Assembly: GCA_963703335.1 (NCBI GenBank)
Contig: OY969812.1
Location: 1-64,000, forward strand
Reading direction: 5' to 3'
Source of the DNA: VRUE01 sp963703335
GTDB lineage: Bacteria > Actinomycetota > Thermoleophilia > Solirubrobacterales > 70-9
DNA: 64,000 bases
The notes beneath the pieces are model-generated. The model saw nothing but the letters and a program-made list of their open reading frames with translations. It made no database searches and was not told the DNA's origin. A program made the position numbers and the translations under genes. This document shows, one piece after another, positions 24,869-33,312 of this stretch; within the stretch, counting starts at the first letter, position 1, and the number at the start of each line of letters is the position of its first letter.

Positions 24869-25720
24869 CTACTTGACCTCGACTTCGTCGACCATGCCCT
24901 TGAGCGCGTGGGGCGGGCCGCCCTGGCGGTCGGTGATGAAGCAGAAGAGCACGTAACGACCTGGTTTTAGGTCGAGCGTGACGAGCTGGCCTTCGCCGCC
25001 TTCGAGCACGGCGGTGGACTGGAAGCCTTTTTCGTCGAAGGGCGGCTTGCCTTTTTCGCTTTTGAAGGCCTGTTCGACGTCTTCCGCCGTGCTGTTCCCG
25101 GTTAGAGGCGCGGCAAGGAGGTGGTGTGGCTGAGCGCCGGTGTTCTCGAATGCGATCTCGGTCTTGCCAGAGGTCAGCTGTTCGGCCTTGAAGCCGTACT
25201 CGAAGGCATCGACCGTCTCGTCGGCTTCCACCGTCTCCTCAGAGGCATCGCCGCTGACTTCCACGGCCGGGACCGAAGCGGGATCCGACTGGTCCTGACT
25301 GCCTTCGGTGTTGAACGCGTAGTAGGTGCCCGGCTCTAGTACCTGGGTCACGGTCTGGCTCTTGCCCGCGGCCGTGGTGCCGACGCCACCCGCGGCAAAG
25401 AACCAGTTCGGGAAGGCCTTGCCTGCCATTGCGGCTTCCAGTCCTTTCACCACTTCCTTGCTCGAATGATCGCCCTCGGCCCTGATCAGCTGTAGGTCGG
25501 CTTCGCCTTTGCGGTTGTTCTTCAGGGTGATCTCGGCCAGACCCGTCTCGGCCTCTGAGGGCGCGCTGATTTCGGCGCTCTTGCCGTCCCCGCTCAGGGT
25601 GAAGGTAAGGCTCTGCGTCTCCTCCGAGTCGCCGCAGGCGGCAAGGCTGAATGCAGTCAAAGCGGCAAAGGCAAAGCTGGCTGCGACGCGGAATGACAAT
25701 CGACTGGCGCTCAGTCTCAT
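24869..25720 (-). CDS. Secreted lipoprotein with cupredoxin-like domain
   Basis: The lipoprotein signal peptide ends in a lipobox, LAAC, with Cys29; the mature protein begins CGDSEET. Two similar beta-sandwich halves can be seen (about residues 40-145 and 165-283), each ending in a LxPGxY-type strand (VLEPGTYYAF and LDLKPGRYVLFCF), as in cupredoxin-like folds. The usual copper ligand set is not complete, so copper binding is doubtful. The start is ATG 25720, with GGGAG seven nt upstream; an in-frame extension to 25831 is unlikely. Function unknown. Confidence 0.75.
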   Translation of the reverse strand: MRLSASRLSFRVAASFAFAALTAFSLAACGDSEETQSLTFTLSGDGKSAEISAPSEAETGLAEITLKNNRKGEADLQLIRAEGDHSSKEVVKGLEAAMAGKAFPNWFFAAGGVGTTAAGKSQTVTQVLEPGTYYAFNTEGSQDQSDPASVPAVEVSGDASEETVEADETVDAFEYGFKAEQLTSGKTEIAFENTGAQPHHLLAAPLTGNSTAEDVEQAFKSEKGKPPFDEKGFQSTAVLEGGEGQLVTLDLKPGRYVLFCFITDRQGGPPHALKGMVDEVEVK

Positions 25721-25781
25721 TTCAACTCCCTTGATTGGCTGACGAGACGTACGTACCCACGGACGGGAACACGCTATCCGC

Positions 25782-26621
25782 TTACGCGGTCGCCCTCTCT
25801 TCGCGCTTTTCCCAGTAACGATTGAGGCCACGCCACTGGTACTGCGGCGGGACGCACTGGATCAGCTCCTCGGCGGTCTCGGGACCGACGCTCTCAGCGA
25901 CCGTTTCGCGGTGGTGGCGCTCGTAGTCCTGCTCGGAGAGCTCACGGGCGAGGTTCGCCTCCTCGCGCAAGCGACTGCGGACAAGCTCGAAGTGCTCGAC
26001 CGGGTTGTCGATCTGGCCGAAGTGGGTCAAGGCCAAGCGCTCGGGGCGCCATGACTCGACTGTCGCGATCGATTCAAGCCAGGTCTCGATGTCTATGTCC
26101 GGCGGTGGGGTAGGGGGGATGATGAGGTCCGCAGGGGGGATCCGCACCGCGGCGACGTCGCCAACAAAGGCCGTGCCGCTTTCCTCGTGGAAATAGCAAA
26201 CGTGGTGGGAGGCGTGGCCGGGGGTGTAGGCGACGCGCATGCCGAGGACGTTCTCGCCGCCGGCAAGTGGGCGAACGTTGGCCTCTGGGACGGGGATGAT
26301 TTCGCCCCAGAGGTACTCCATCTGCTCGCCGTAGAGGCGCTCGGCGCTGGCCAGTAGCTTCGAGGGGTCGACTAGGTGGCGCGCGCCGCGCTCGTGTACG
26401 TAGACCTCGAGATTCGGCCAGCGGCGCACCAGGGCGCCGGTCGCGGCGGCGTGATCGAGGTGGATGTGGGTGAGCAGCAGCGCTCGCGGCTGCTCATCGC
26501 CCAACGCCTCCAGCAAGGTGTCCATTGAGGACTGCGGGCCGGGGTCTACCAGGCAGCCGTCGACCTCCCAGCAGCCGATCACATGCGGTCGCCCGAGGTG
26601 CATGACGTCGATGTTGCGCAC
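25782..26621 (-). CDS. Metallo-beta-lactamase-fold hydrolase
   Basis: Zinc hydrolase of 279 residues. The metal motif is LLTHIHLDHAAATG (about residues 50-63), with later ligands in TPGHASHHV, FVGDVAAV and THFGQID. The C-terminal helices (RSRLREEANLARELSEQDYERHH) resemble the lyase/glyoxalase-like subgroup that handles thioesters or quorum-type esters, but the substrate is not determinable. It starts at GTG 26621, 11 nt after the epimerase stop, and is probably cotranscribed with it. Confidence 0.86.
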   Translation of the reverse strand: MRNIDVMHLGRPHVIGCWEVDGCLVDPGPQSSMDTLLEALGDEQPRALLLTHIHLDHAAATGALVRRWPNLEVYVHERGARHLVDPSKLLASAERLYGEQMEYLWGEIIPVPEANVRPLAGGENVLGMRVAYTPGHASHHVCYFHEESGTAFVGDVAAVRIPPADLIIPPTPPPDIDIETWLESIATVESWRPERLALTHFGQIDNPVEHFELVRSRLREEANLARELSEQDYERHHRETVAESVGPETAEELIQCVPPQYQWRGLNRYWEKREERATA

Positions 26622-26632
26622 GGGTGTGTGCC

Positions 26633-27625
26633 CTAGGCGACGGGATCGGGAAAGCGCTCGTCGGCGGCGAGGGTGTCGCGCATGCCCTCTTCCATGCCGC
26701 GCGGAGCGTAGCCGAGCTCTCGGCTCGCCTTCTCGTGGCTCGCCCAGAAAGTGACGCCGTCAGCCGAGGAGATCAGCTCGCGCAGGTTTGGTGGCTGGCC
26801 GATCATCTTGCCGACCAGGGGGCCGATCGGCGTCAGCGCCTTCATCACCCCGGTGGGCATCGCCCGCTTGGGCGCCTTGCGGCCGCTCACGGCCGCGATT
26901 GTGTCGATCGCCTCGCGCATCGTCGTCGCCGGGCCGCTGATCACGTAGGTCTCACTCGTCTTGCCTTTGTCGAGCGCAAGCAGAATTCCCGCCGCGATGT
27001 CTTCGACGTGGGTGAGGCAGATGCCGAGGTCCGGGAAGGGCAGCAGGAACAGTCTGCCGGCGAAGAATTCCTTTAGTAGATCGGCGACTTGCGATTCGTC
27101 GCCCGGGCCGTAGACGCCGCCCGGTTGGACGATCACGGCGGGCAAGCCCTCGGCCATCATCCGCTCGGCGACACGCTGCCCCTCGAGCTTGGTCTCCTCG
27201 TAGTAGGAGGTGAACTCCTTGCCGGGATGCTGGTAGCTCTCGTCGACCACCTTGCCGTGGGTGTTGCCGAAGGTGCCGACGGTGGAGACGTAGACGATCT
27301 TGCCCACCTTCGCCTCGCGTGCCGCCTCCAGCACCAGCTCGCTGCCGTGCACATTCGCCTCATACATCGCCGGGTGTTGCTTGGCCGGGATGCCGACCTC
27401 ATACATCGCCGCAGCGTGGACCAAGCCGTCGCAGCCCGCCATGCCCTTGCGCAGCGCCTCGGCATCACTGAGGTCGCCGTTGACGAGCTCGCAGCCCAGC
27501 TCGGTCAGCTTCGCGGCTTTCTCGGGGCTGCGCACCAGGCAGGCGACCTCGTCGCCGCGGGCGCGCAGCTGGCGTGCGACCTCGCCGCCGATGAAGCCCG
27601 TTGCTCCCGTTACGAAGACCTTCAC
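26633..27625 (-). CDS. NAD(P)-dependent epimerase/dehydratase (extended SDR)
   Basis: Extended short-chain dehydrogenase of 330 residues. The cofactor motif is VTGATGFIGGEV (about residues 5-16), the catalytic region STVGTFG and YYEETKLEGQ with the YxxxK pair (about 141-145). The look is that of dihydroflavonol-reductase/hopanoid-associated sugar epimerase proteins. The promoter would lie in the 34-bp space shared with divergent hflX. Confidence 0.87.
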   Translation of the reverse strand: MKVFVTGATGFIGGEVARQLRARGDEVACLVRSPEKAAKLTELGCELVNGDLSDAEALRKGMAGCDGLVHAAAMYEVGIPAKQHPAMYEANVHGSELVLEAAREAKVGKIVYVSTVGTFGNTHGKVVDESYQHPGKEFTSYYEETKLEGQRVAERMMAEGLPAVIVQPGGVYGPGDESQVADLLKEFFAGRLFLLPFPDLGICLTHVEDIAAGILLALDKGKTSETYVISGPATTMREAIDTIAAVSGRKAPKRAMPTGVMKALTPIGPLVGKMIGQPPNLRELISSADGVTFWASHEKASRELGYAPRGMEEGMRDTLAADERFPDPVA

Positions 27626-27645
27626 GGCGGCTAAGACTAGCCACC

Positions 27646-27651
27646 TACAAT
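27646..27651 (+). promoter_or_regulatory. Putative -10 box of hflX (leaderless)
   Basis: TACAAT with an 8-nt gap to the ATG at 27660. This places the promoter in the 34-bp intergenic space and argues against any longer hflX reading frame. Confidence 0.55.
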
Positions 27652-27659
27652 CGAAGGGG

Positions 27660-29042
27660 ATGCAAAGGTCGAGAAACGGACGGCAGGCGGAGACGCGCTA
27701 CGGCGGCAACGGAGCCGGCGTCTCGAACCCGCGCGCGCGGCAGCGGGCGCTAGCGATCGGCATCGTCAACGGACGCGAGGAGGGCGATCCGCTCGCCGAG
27801 CTGAAGGAGTTGCTGCGCACCGCCGGTGTCGCCACGGCCGGCGAGGCAGTGCAGCAGCGCGAGGCGCCCGACCCCGACCGCTACGTCGGTCGCGGCAAGT
27901 TGACCGAGCTAAAGGAAGCGATCGCCGCCTGCGACGCGAACCTGGTCGCCTGCGACGATGAGCTGGCGCCGCGCCAGGAGCGCAACCTCGAGGCGGCGCT
28001 CGGCGTGCCGGTGATCGATCGCACCGCCGTGATCCTCGACATCTTCGCCGATCATGCCCACTCGGCCGAGGGCAAGCTGCAGGTCGAGCTGGCGCAGCTC
28101 GAATACAACATGGCGCGCATGCGGGGGTTGTGGACGCACCTCGAGCGACTCGGCGCCGGCCGGATGGACGGCGGCATCGGCACCAGGGGCCCCGGCGAGA
28201 GTCAGATCGAGACCGATCGCCGCCTTGCGCGCGACCGGATCGCCGCCTTGCGTCGTCGCCTCACCCGGTTGGAGCGCAACCGCGGCGTGATGCGAGCGCG
28301 GCGCGAGAGCTCCTCGCTGCCCCGCATCGCTCTCGCCGGCTACACCAACGCCGGCAAGTCGACCCTGCTCAACGCGCTCACCGGGTCTGAGGTCGGCGTC
28401 GGCGATCGACTCTTTCACACCCTCGATCCGACCACTCGCAGCGTCGAGCTCTCCGGCCGCGACTACCTGCTCACCGACACGGTCGGCTTCATCGAGAAGC
28501 TGCCCCACCAGTTGGTCGAGGCCTTCAAGGCGACGCTCGAGGAGACGGTGCTGGCGGACCTGATCCTCCACGTCGTCGACGCGGCAGCGAGCGAGGGACG
28601 CCGCCTCGCCGACATGCAGGCGGTCGATGAGGTCCTCGAGGAGATCGGCGCCGGCGCCAAGCCGCGCCTGCTCGTCCTCAACAAGTCCGACCTGCTCAGC
28701 GAGGACGAGCGCGCGGAGGTCCTGCTGCGCCATCCGGACGCGGTTCTCGTCTCGGCGCTCTCGGGCGACGGCCTGGACGAGCTGCGCGGCGGGGTCGAGG
28801 TGGCCTTCGAGGACACGCTCGCGGAGATCGAGCTGTTGATCCCCTACGCGGAGGGGGCGCGCTTGCACGAGCTGCACGAGATTGCTGGCGACCTCGAGCG
28901 GACCGAGCGCGAGGATGGGGTTTTGGTGCGCGCCAAGGTGCCCGTTGCCGAGCTGCATCGGTTCGACGGCCTCGACGCCAACGGTGCTGGCGCGGCGGGT
29001 CCTGTCACCGATCTGGTGCCACCACCCCCTGCGGTGCAGTAG
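27660..29042 (+). CDS. hflX: GTPase HflX, with C-terminus formed by an R3 repeat
   Basis: Ribosome-associated GTPase that splits or rescues ribosomes under stress. The N-terminal HflX domain (about residues 30-185) includes YVGRGKLTELKEA and RGPGESQIETDRR. The G domain has GYTNAGKSTLLNAL (G1, about 222-235), DTVGFIEKLPH (G3) and LNKSDLL (G4). 460 residues. The last 16 residues (AAGPVTDLVPPPPAVQ) are read from the 5' half of repeat R3 copy C, which also supplies the stop codon, so the original 3' end seems to have been replaced or extended. Confidence 0.94.
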   Translation: MQRSRNGRQAETRYGGNGAGVSNPRARQRALAIGIVNGREEGDPLAELKELLRTAGVATAGEAVQQREAPDPDRYVGRGKLTELKEAIAACDANLVACDDELAPRQERNLEAALGVPVIDRTAVILDIFADHAHSAEGKLQVELAQLEYNMARMRGLWTHLERLGAGRMDGGIGTRGPGESQIETDRRLARDRIAALRRRLTRLERNRGVMRARRESSSLPRIALAGYTNAGKSTLLNALTGSEVGVGDRLFHTLDPTTRSVELSGRDYLLTDTVGFIEKLPHQLVEAFKATLEETVLADLILHVVDAAASEGRRLADMQAVDEVLEEIGAGAKPRLLVLNKSDLLSEDERAEVLLRHPDAVLVSALSGDGLDELRGGVEVAFEDTLAEIELLIPYAEGARLHELHEIAGDLERTEREDGVLVRAKVPVAELHRFDGLDANGAGAAGPVTDLVPPPPAVQ

Positions 29043-29083
29043 CTCCTCGGGGGCGGTCCCCCAGATCGATGCCACCCCCCGCG
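28991..29083 (+). repeat. Structured repeat family R3, copy C
   Basis: Outer arm CGCGGCGGGT (28991-29000) pairs with ACCCCCCGCG (29074-29083) with one mismatch. The middle stem CGATCTGG (29009-29016) pairs perfectly with CCAGATCG (29061-29068). The inner stem is CCACCCCC (29022-29029) with GGGGGCGG (29049-29056). The conserved GTCCTGTC, TGCGGT, CTCCTCGG and GCCACC blocks are present. The hflX stop codon lies in the apical part and the dut -10 box begins 9 nt after the element. Confidence 0.85.
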
Positions 29084-29091
29084 ACGGCCGC

Positions 29092-29097
29092 TAGGGT
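29092..29097 (+). promoter_or_regulatory. Putative -10 box of dut (leaderless)
   Basis: TAGGGT with an 8-nt gap to the GTG at 29106. Confidence 0.48.
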
Positions 29098-29105
29098 GGA
29101 GCGCC

Positions 29106-29537
29106 GTGAATCTGCCCATCACAAAGCTGAAGCCCGAGGCCGTGTTGCCGAGTCGCGCCCACGACGGGGATGCGGGTCTCGACCTTTACGCCTGCGAGGC
29201 CGCCCATATCGGACCAGGGGAGAGGTGGAGCGTCGGTACCGGGGTCGCTGTTGAGATTCCGGAGGGGCATGCAGGCCTGGTGCTGCCGCGCTCGGGCTTG
29301 GCGAAGAAGCACGGGATCGCCTTGGTCAATAGCCCGGGATTGATCGACTCCGGGTATCGGGGTGAGCTGCGGGTTCTGCTGCTCAACACAGATCCGGCCG
29401 AGACCTTCCGGGTGCAGCCCGGGGATCGGATCGCTCAGCTTGTGGTCGCTCCGATCGCGCTCGCCGAGCCGGTTGAGGTGGCGTCTCTCGCCGAGTCCGC
29501 TCGCGGCGAGGGCGGCTTCGGCTCCAGCGGTCGCTAG
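29106..29537 (+). CDS. dut: dUTP diphosphatase
   Basis: Homotrimeric dUTPase that lowers dUTP and supplies dUMP. The five family motifs are visible: DAGLDLYA (1), PRSGLAKKHG (2), GLIDSGYRGEL (3), RVQPGDRIAQLVV (4) and RGEGGFGSSGR (5). At 143 residues it is typical. It ends six bases before the convergent gatD stop. Codons ending in T are more common here than in neighbouring genes. Confidence 0.96.
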   Translation: MNLPITKLKPEAVLPSRAHDGDAGLDLYACEAAHIGPGERWSVGTGVAVEIPEGHAGLVLPRSGLAKKHGIALVNSPGLIDSGYRGELRVLLLNTDPAETFRVQPGDRIAQLVVAPIALAEPVEVASLAESARGEGGFGSSGR

Positions 29538-29543
29538 GCCTTC

Positions 29544-30278
29544 CTAGGCGAGCGCGGCCCGGCAGGCGGACTCGTGGGCAGCGCGCTCCAAGGTGTCGTC
29601 CAACGGCTCTAGTTGGGGTCGTGTCCCGTAGCGGTGCTCGAGCGCCAATGCGATCAGGTGGTCGGCCAGCCAGGCGTTCTTGGGCAGCAGGGGCCCGTGC
29701 AGGTAGGTGCCGATCAGGTTGCCGTTGCGCACGCCCTCGAAGCCGTCTTCACCGTTGTTGCCGAAGCCCTTGATCACGTGGCCGAACGGTTGTGCGTCGG
29801 TGCCCAGGTGCGTGCGGCCACCATGGTTCTCGAAGCCGGCGAGGACTCGAGGGGTGCCATCGAGGTCGACCTCGATCGCAACGTTGCCGATCAGGCGCGG
29901 CCCCGGGCTGCGCACGGTCTCGAGGTCGGCGATGGCGAGGCCGGGTAGGCGCTCCTCGTCGAGTTGATAGCTGTGGCCGAGCAGCTGGTAGCCGCCGCAG
30001 ACGGCGAGCACGACGGCGCCGTCCCCGGCCGCACTGGCCAGAGCTTCGCGCTTGCTCTCGACCATGTCGGCGGCGACCGCACGCTGGTCGCGGTCCTGGC
30101 CGCCGCCCAGATAGATCAGATCGTGTGCCGCCGGGTCGAAACCCTCACCGGGGCCAGCCGTCGCGTGATCGAAGCCGATGCCCCGCCATTCGCAGCGCCG
30201 TTGCAGGAAGAGGATGTTGCCGCGGTCGGCATAGATGTTCATCTGCTCCGGGTAGAGCGCAAGCAGGCGAAGCTCCAT
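29544..30278 (-). CDS. gatD: Lipid II isoglutaminyl synthase, glutaminase subunit
   Basis: Class I glutamine amidotransferase (CobB/CobQ type) that supplies ammonia to MurT for amidation of D-glutamate in lipid II. The catalytic Cys is in LAVCGGYQLLG (about residue 94) and the catalytic His in GTYLHGPLLPKN (about residue 190). 244 residues. In most genomes gatD follows murT directly; here a methyltransferase gene lies between them, joined by overlapping stop/start codons on both sides. Confidence 0.92.
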   Translation of the reverse strand: MELRLLALYPEQMNIYADRGNILFLQRRCEWRGIGFDHATAGPGEGFDPAAHDLIYLGGGQDRDQRAVAADMVESKREALASAAGDGAVVLAVCGGYQLLGHSYQLDEERLPGLAIADLETVRSPGPRLIGNVAIEVDLDGTPRVLAGFENHGGRTHLGTDAQPFGHVIKGFGNNGEDGFEGVRNGNLIGTYLHGPLLPKNAWLADHLIALALEHRYGTRPQLEPLDDTLERAAHESACRAALA

Positions 30279-31009
30279 CAGTCCTCCTTCTCGAAGAGGA
30301 CGACGGTTGAGCCGACGTGCGCCTCGGTCGCGGGGATCTCTCGGCGCCCTGCCGGTCGCAGTCCGACGGCGCGACCCTCTTCTTCAAGCGTGGACGCCGA
30401 GAGCACGGCGAGCTCGATCTCGTTCATCTCCTCGCTCATGTTGCCGTCGGGGTCGACCGTCTGGCGCAGGCGCCGGAGAAGAATCGAGTCAGCACCAGCC
30501 TCGGGCTCCAATGGCAGGCTTGAATAGATCCAACCTTCGATCTGGCGCACGTCGGGCAACGGTGGCGCGGCGGTTCCCGCCGGAAAAATGGGGAGGTCCT
30601 CGACGACCGCGAAGGCCGCACGTCCTCTCGGCAGCATGCTGTCGACGACGCAGGAGAGACAGGCGACTCGCTCCTGGCTGTCGCTGAGCAGCTGAATCAG
30701 CTGCATCGGGGCAAGCACCAGGCCGAACTTGGCCGCCAGGGAGTCAAAGGCCCGCACGTCCTCGTGCTCGGCATCCCCAGTCGTGCCGTGGCCCTTTTCC
30801 CATACCGCTTCGACCAGCTCCCGATCCCGCTCGAGCCCGATGACCAGCTGTCCTCCCCTGCCGGCGAGGTGGAGGGTCACCCTGCCGGCACCGCAGCCCA
30901 GCTCCATGATTGGCACGTCGGCGCCGCATGCGTCCGCAAGCTCCTCCCAGAGCGGCAGATCGGCGGTGTAGCTGCCGCACTCGACTTCGTGCCAGACCAG
31001 GGTGTTCAA
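30278..31009 (-). CDS. Class I SAM-dependent methyltransferase within the murT-gatD operon
   Basis: Rossmann-fold methyltransferase of 243 residues. The SAM-binding motif I is IMELGCGAGRVTLHL (about residues 34-48), with an acidic motif II at GLERDRELV. The TTG start overlaps the murT stop, and its stop overlaps the gatD start (TGATG), so it is translationally coupled to both. The substrate cannot be read from sequence. Context suggests a peptidoglycan precursor or envelope lipid, but this is inference only. Confidence 0.82.
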   Translation of the reverse strand: MNTLVWHEVECGSYTADLPLWEELADACGADVPIMELGCGAGRVTLHLAGRGGQLVIGLERDRELVEAVWEKGHGTTGDAEHEDVRAFDSLAAKFGLVLAPMQLIQLLSDSQERVACLSCVVDSMLPRGRAAFAVVEDLPIFPAGTAAPPLPDVRQIEGWIYSSLPLEPEAGADSILLRRLRQTVDPDGNMSEEMNEIELAVLSASTLEEEGRAVGLRPAGRREIPATEAHVGSTVVLFEKED

Positions 31010-32376
31010 CGCCAGAACTCCTCGGCGAGGCCGCGGTTTGCGAGCAGCTTGCGCAGCTCCAGCAGGGCGGTATAGGTGGGCAGCGCGAAGAGCTGCGATT
31101 GCGTCGAGGCCAGTGCACGGTCGAGCGAGCGCTCGATTTCTGGCTCGACCTCAATGGTCTCTGCCCGCCAACCCGCGTACTTGAGGCGCAGGGCCATCTG
31201 CGGGGCCCGTGTTCCGGCGCAGACCACTCGCCGGACTCCGGGCGCTAGCAACTCGAAGTCCGCGTCCCAGACCCAGGAGACGTCGCGCCCGTCGGCGATC
31301 TTGTCGTTGAGGCCGATCCAGAGATCGAGCTTCTCGTTGCCGGCCTCGAGCAAGAGCGTGCGCAGGACCTCGTTGGCGCCCGCCGGATTCTTGATCAGGA
31401 GGATCGAGAGCTGCTTGTCGTCCACCGCAATTGTCTCCACCCGACCGAAAGCCGCTTGCATCGTGGCGAGGGCGCCCGCGACCTTCTCCGCGCTGACGCC
31501 GAGCTGCAAAGCAGCGGCGATTGCCGCCAGCGCGTTGTAGACGTTGTAGAGGCCGGGAAGCGGCAGCTTGATCTGCATCTCGCCTTGTCGGGTGCGCACG
31601 GTCACCTCGGACCCCGCCATCCCGTGCAGCGTGATCGCTGTCGCGGCCACGTCTGGGACCGGACGCTGCGCTCCGCAGTTGGGGCAGGAGTAGTGGCCCA
31701 GATGCCCGACGAAGGCACGCTCGTACGAGTAGGGGTGCCCACAGCGGCGGCAGTGCTTGGCGTCAAAGGCGTGCTGGAGCTCGGGCAGCGCTTGCGAGAC
31801 GTCCTCGACGCCAAAGTAAGTGACGTCGTCGCGCGGCTCTCCAGCCTCGTCGCGGCCGAGATCGGCGATGGTCGGGTCGTCGGCGTTGAGCACGAAATGG
31901 GACCGTCCGCTGCGCTCGGCGACTGTCTTGCCCCACTCGTCAGCCAGGGCCTCCATCTCCCCATAGCGGTCGAGCTGATCGCGGAAGAGATTGCCGAGGA
32001 CCAGGAGCTCCGGATCGAGCTGATCTGCGACTCGGGGCAGCCATGCCTCGTCGACCTCGAAGAGCCCCTCCCGGCCCCGCTGCTCGAGTAGCGCAGTGGC
32101 GACGCCCCAGGTCATGTTGGAACCGGCACGGTTGTGAACCGGCTTGCGGCCATCGGCGGCCAGCGCCGCAGCGATCATTCCCGCCGTTGTCGTCTTGCCG
32201 TTGGTCGCGCTGACGATCGTCGTGCCGCGATCGAGGTGCTGGCCGAGCCGACTGAGCGCGTCGGGCGCCAGCCGCAGCAGCAGTCGGCCGGGGAGGGTCG
32301 TGCCACCGCCGCGGCCGCTGAGGCGACTCGCGGCGCCGGCCGCGCGCGCGGCCCCGAGCTTCGCCCCAAACAGCAC
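31006..32376 (-). CDS. murT: Lipid II isoglutaminyl synthase, Mur-ligase-like subunit
   Basis: ATP-dependent partner of GatD that amidates the D-Glu residue of peptidoglycan stem peptides. The Mur-ligase P-loop is SATNGKTTTAG (about residues 55-65). A four-cysteine zinc ribbon typical of MurT is inserted in the central domain (CRRCG and CPNCG, about residues 208-235). The C-terminal MurT domain has LSILLIKNPAGANEVLRTL. 456 residues. The GTG start directly abuts the stop of the diacylglycerol-kinase-like gene. Confidence 0.93.
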   Translation of the reverse strand: MLFGAKLGAARAAGAASRLSGRGGGTTLPGRLLLRLAPDALSRLGQHLDRGTTIVSATNGKTTTAGMIAAALAADGRKPVHNRAGSNMTWGVATALLEQRGREGLFEVDEAWLPRVADQLDPELLVLGNLFRDQLDRYGEMEALADEWGKTVAERSGRSHFVLNADDPTIADLGRDEAGEPRDDVTYFGVEDVSQALPELQHAFDAKHCRRCGHPYSYERAFVGHLGHYSCPNCGAQRPVPDVAATAITLHGMAGSEVTVRTRQGEMQIKLPLPGLYNVYNALAAIAAALQLGVSAEKVAGALATMQAAFGRVETIAVDDKQLSILLIKNPAGANEVLRTLLLEAGNEKLDLWIGLNDKIADGRDVSWVWDADFELLAPGVRRVVCAGTRAPQMALRLKYAGWRAETIEVEPEIERSLDRALASTQSQLFALPTYTALLELRKLLANRGLAEEFWR

Positions 32377-33285
32377 CTAAGCCTCTGCGGCGGGGGGCAC
32401 GAGAACGCTGAGCGCGCGGGGAAGCACACGGAGCGAGGCCGGCAGGTCGGTCAGGTGCTCGCCGTCGGCATAGACGGGGAAGGGGCGGCTCGCGGTCAGT
32501 TCCAGCTGGGCCGCGCGGAAGACGCGCACCTCGTCCTCATCCACGTGCGTGCCTTTGAACACCTTGGGCAGGTTACCCACGAAGCGCAGCTTGCCAACCG
32601 CACCGACGGTGACGATGTCGAACTCGCCATCGTCCAGCTCGGCATTCGGGGCGATGAACATGCCGCCGCCGAATGCGCGGCTGTTGGCGACCGAGACCGA
32701 GTAGCCGCTGAAGCGCCGTCGCTCTTCGCCGACGCGGATCGTGAAGCGGCCGGGCTTCCAACTGAGCAGGGTGCGGATTGCCGCATATGCGTAGACGAGG
32801 TTTCCCCGCATGAAGTTGGTTTCATTGGCCAGCCGGTTGGCTTCGGAGTCGAAGCCGACGCTGACGATGCCGAGGAAGCGCTTGCCGTTCGCCTCGCCGA
32901 CGTCGATACGGCGGGTCTCGCCGGCGGCGAGGACGGCGACCGCCTCGGCCGGATCGTCGGGGATCCCGAGAACGCGGGCGAGATCGTTGCCGCGACCGCC
33001 GGGGATGATCCCCAGCGGCGTCTCGGCCCCGGCCATGGCGCCGCCGACGGCGCCGAGCAGGCCGTCGCCACTCACCACCACCGGTACCTCATCGGACTCG
33101 ACCGCAGCCAGCGCCCGCTCGACGCCGTCCTCGAGCCCGCGGGTGCGCTCGACCCGGAACGGAATTCGCAAGGCGTCAAGCTCCTGCTCGACGACGGGCA
33201 GCAGCTTCAGGGTCTTCCCGTGCGCTGAGGCGGGGTTGACCAGAAGGGTCAGCGGCTTGCCCTCGGTGGCTCGCATCGCGCTCAT
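32377..33285 (-). CDS. Diacylglycerol kinase family lipid kinase
   Basis: DAGK-catalytic-domain protein of 302 residues, like YegS/DgkB. LLVNPASAHGKT opens the fold, followed by VVVSGDGLLGAVGGAM and IIPGGRGNDLAR (the family GxGN loop, about residues 92-103). The usual GGDGT is changed to SGDGL, which may affect substrate or activity. The C-terminal half holds IDVGEANGKRFLGIVSVGFD and VYADGEHL. It is first in the operon with murT, the methyltransferase and gatD, linking lipid recycling to peptidoglycan precursor modification. Confidence 0.88.
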   Translation of the reverse strand: MSAMRATEGKPLTLLVNPASAHGKTLKLLPVVEQELDALRIPFRVERTRGLEDGVERALAAVESDEVPVVVSGDGLLGAVGGAMAGAETPLGIIPGGRGNDLARVLGIPDDPAEAVAVLAAGETRRIDVGEANGKRFLGIVSVGFDSEANRLANETNFMRGNLVYAYAAIRTLLSWKPGRFTIRVGEERRRFSGYSVSVANSRAFGGGMFIAPNAELDDGEFDIVTVGAVGKLRFVGNLPKVFKGTHVDEDEVRVFRAAQLELTASRPFPVYADGEHLTDLPASLRVLPRALSVLVPPAAEA

Positions 33286-33291
33286 CGGCGC

Positions 33292-33297
33292 AGCCTA
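33292..33297 (-). promoter_or_regulatory. Putative -10 box of the lipid kinase-murT-gatD operon
   Basis: TAGGCT on the minus strand with a 6-nt gap to the ATG at 33285. Confidence 0.5.
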
Positions 33298-33312
33298 AAT
33301 GGCGCTCTGCGC

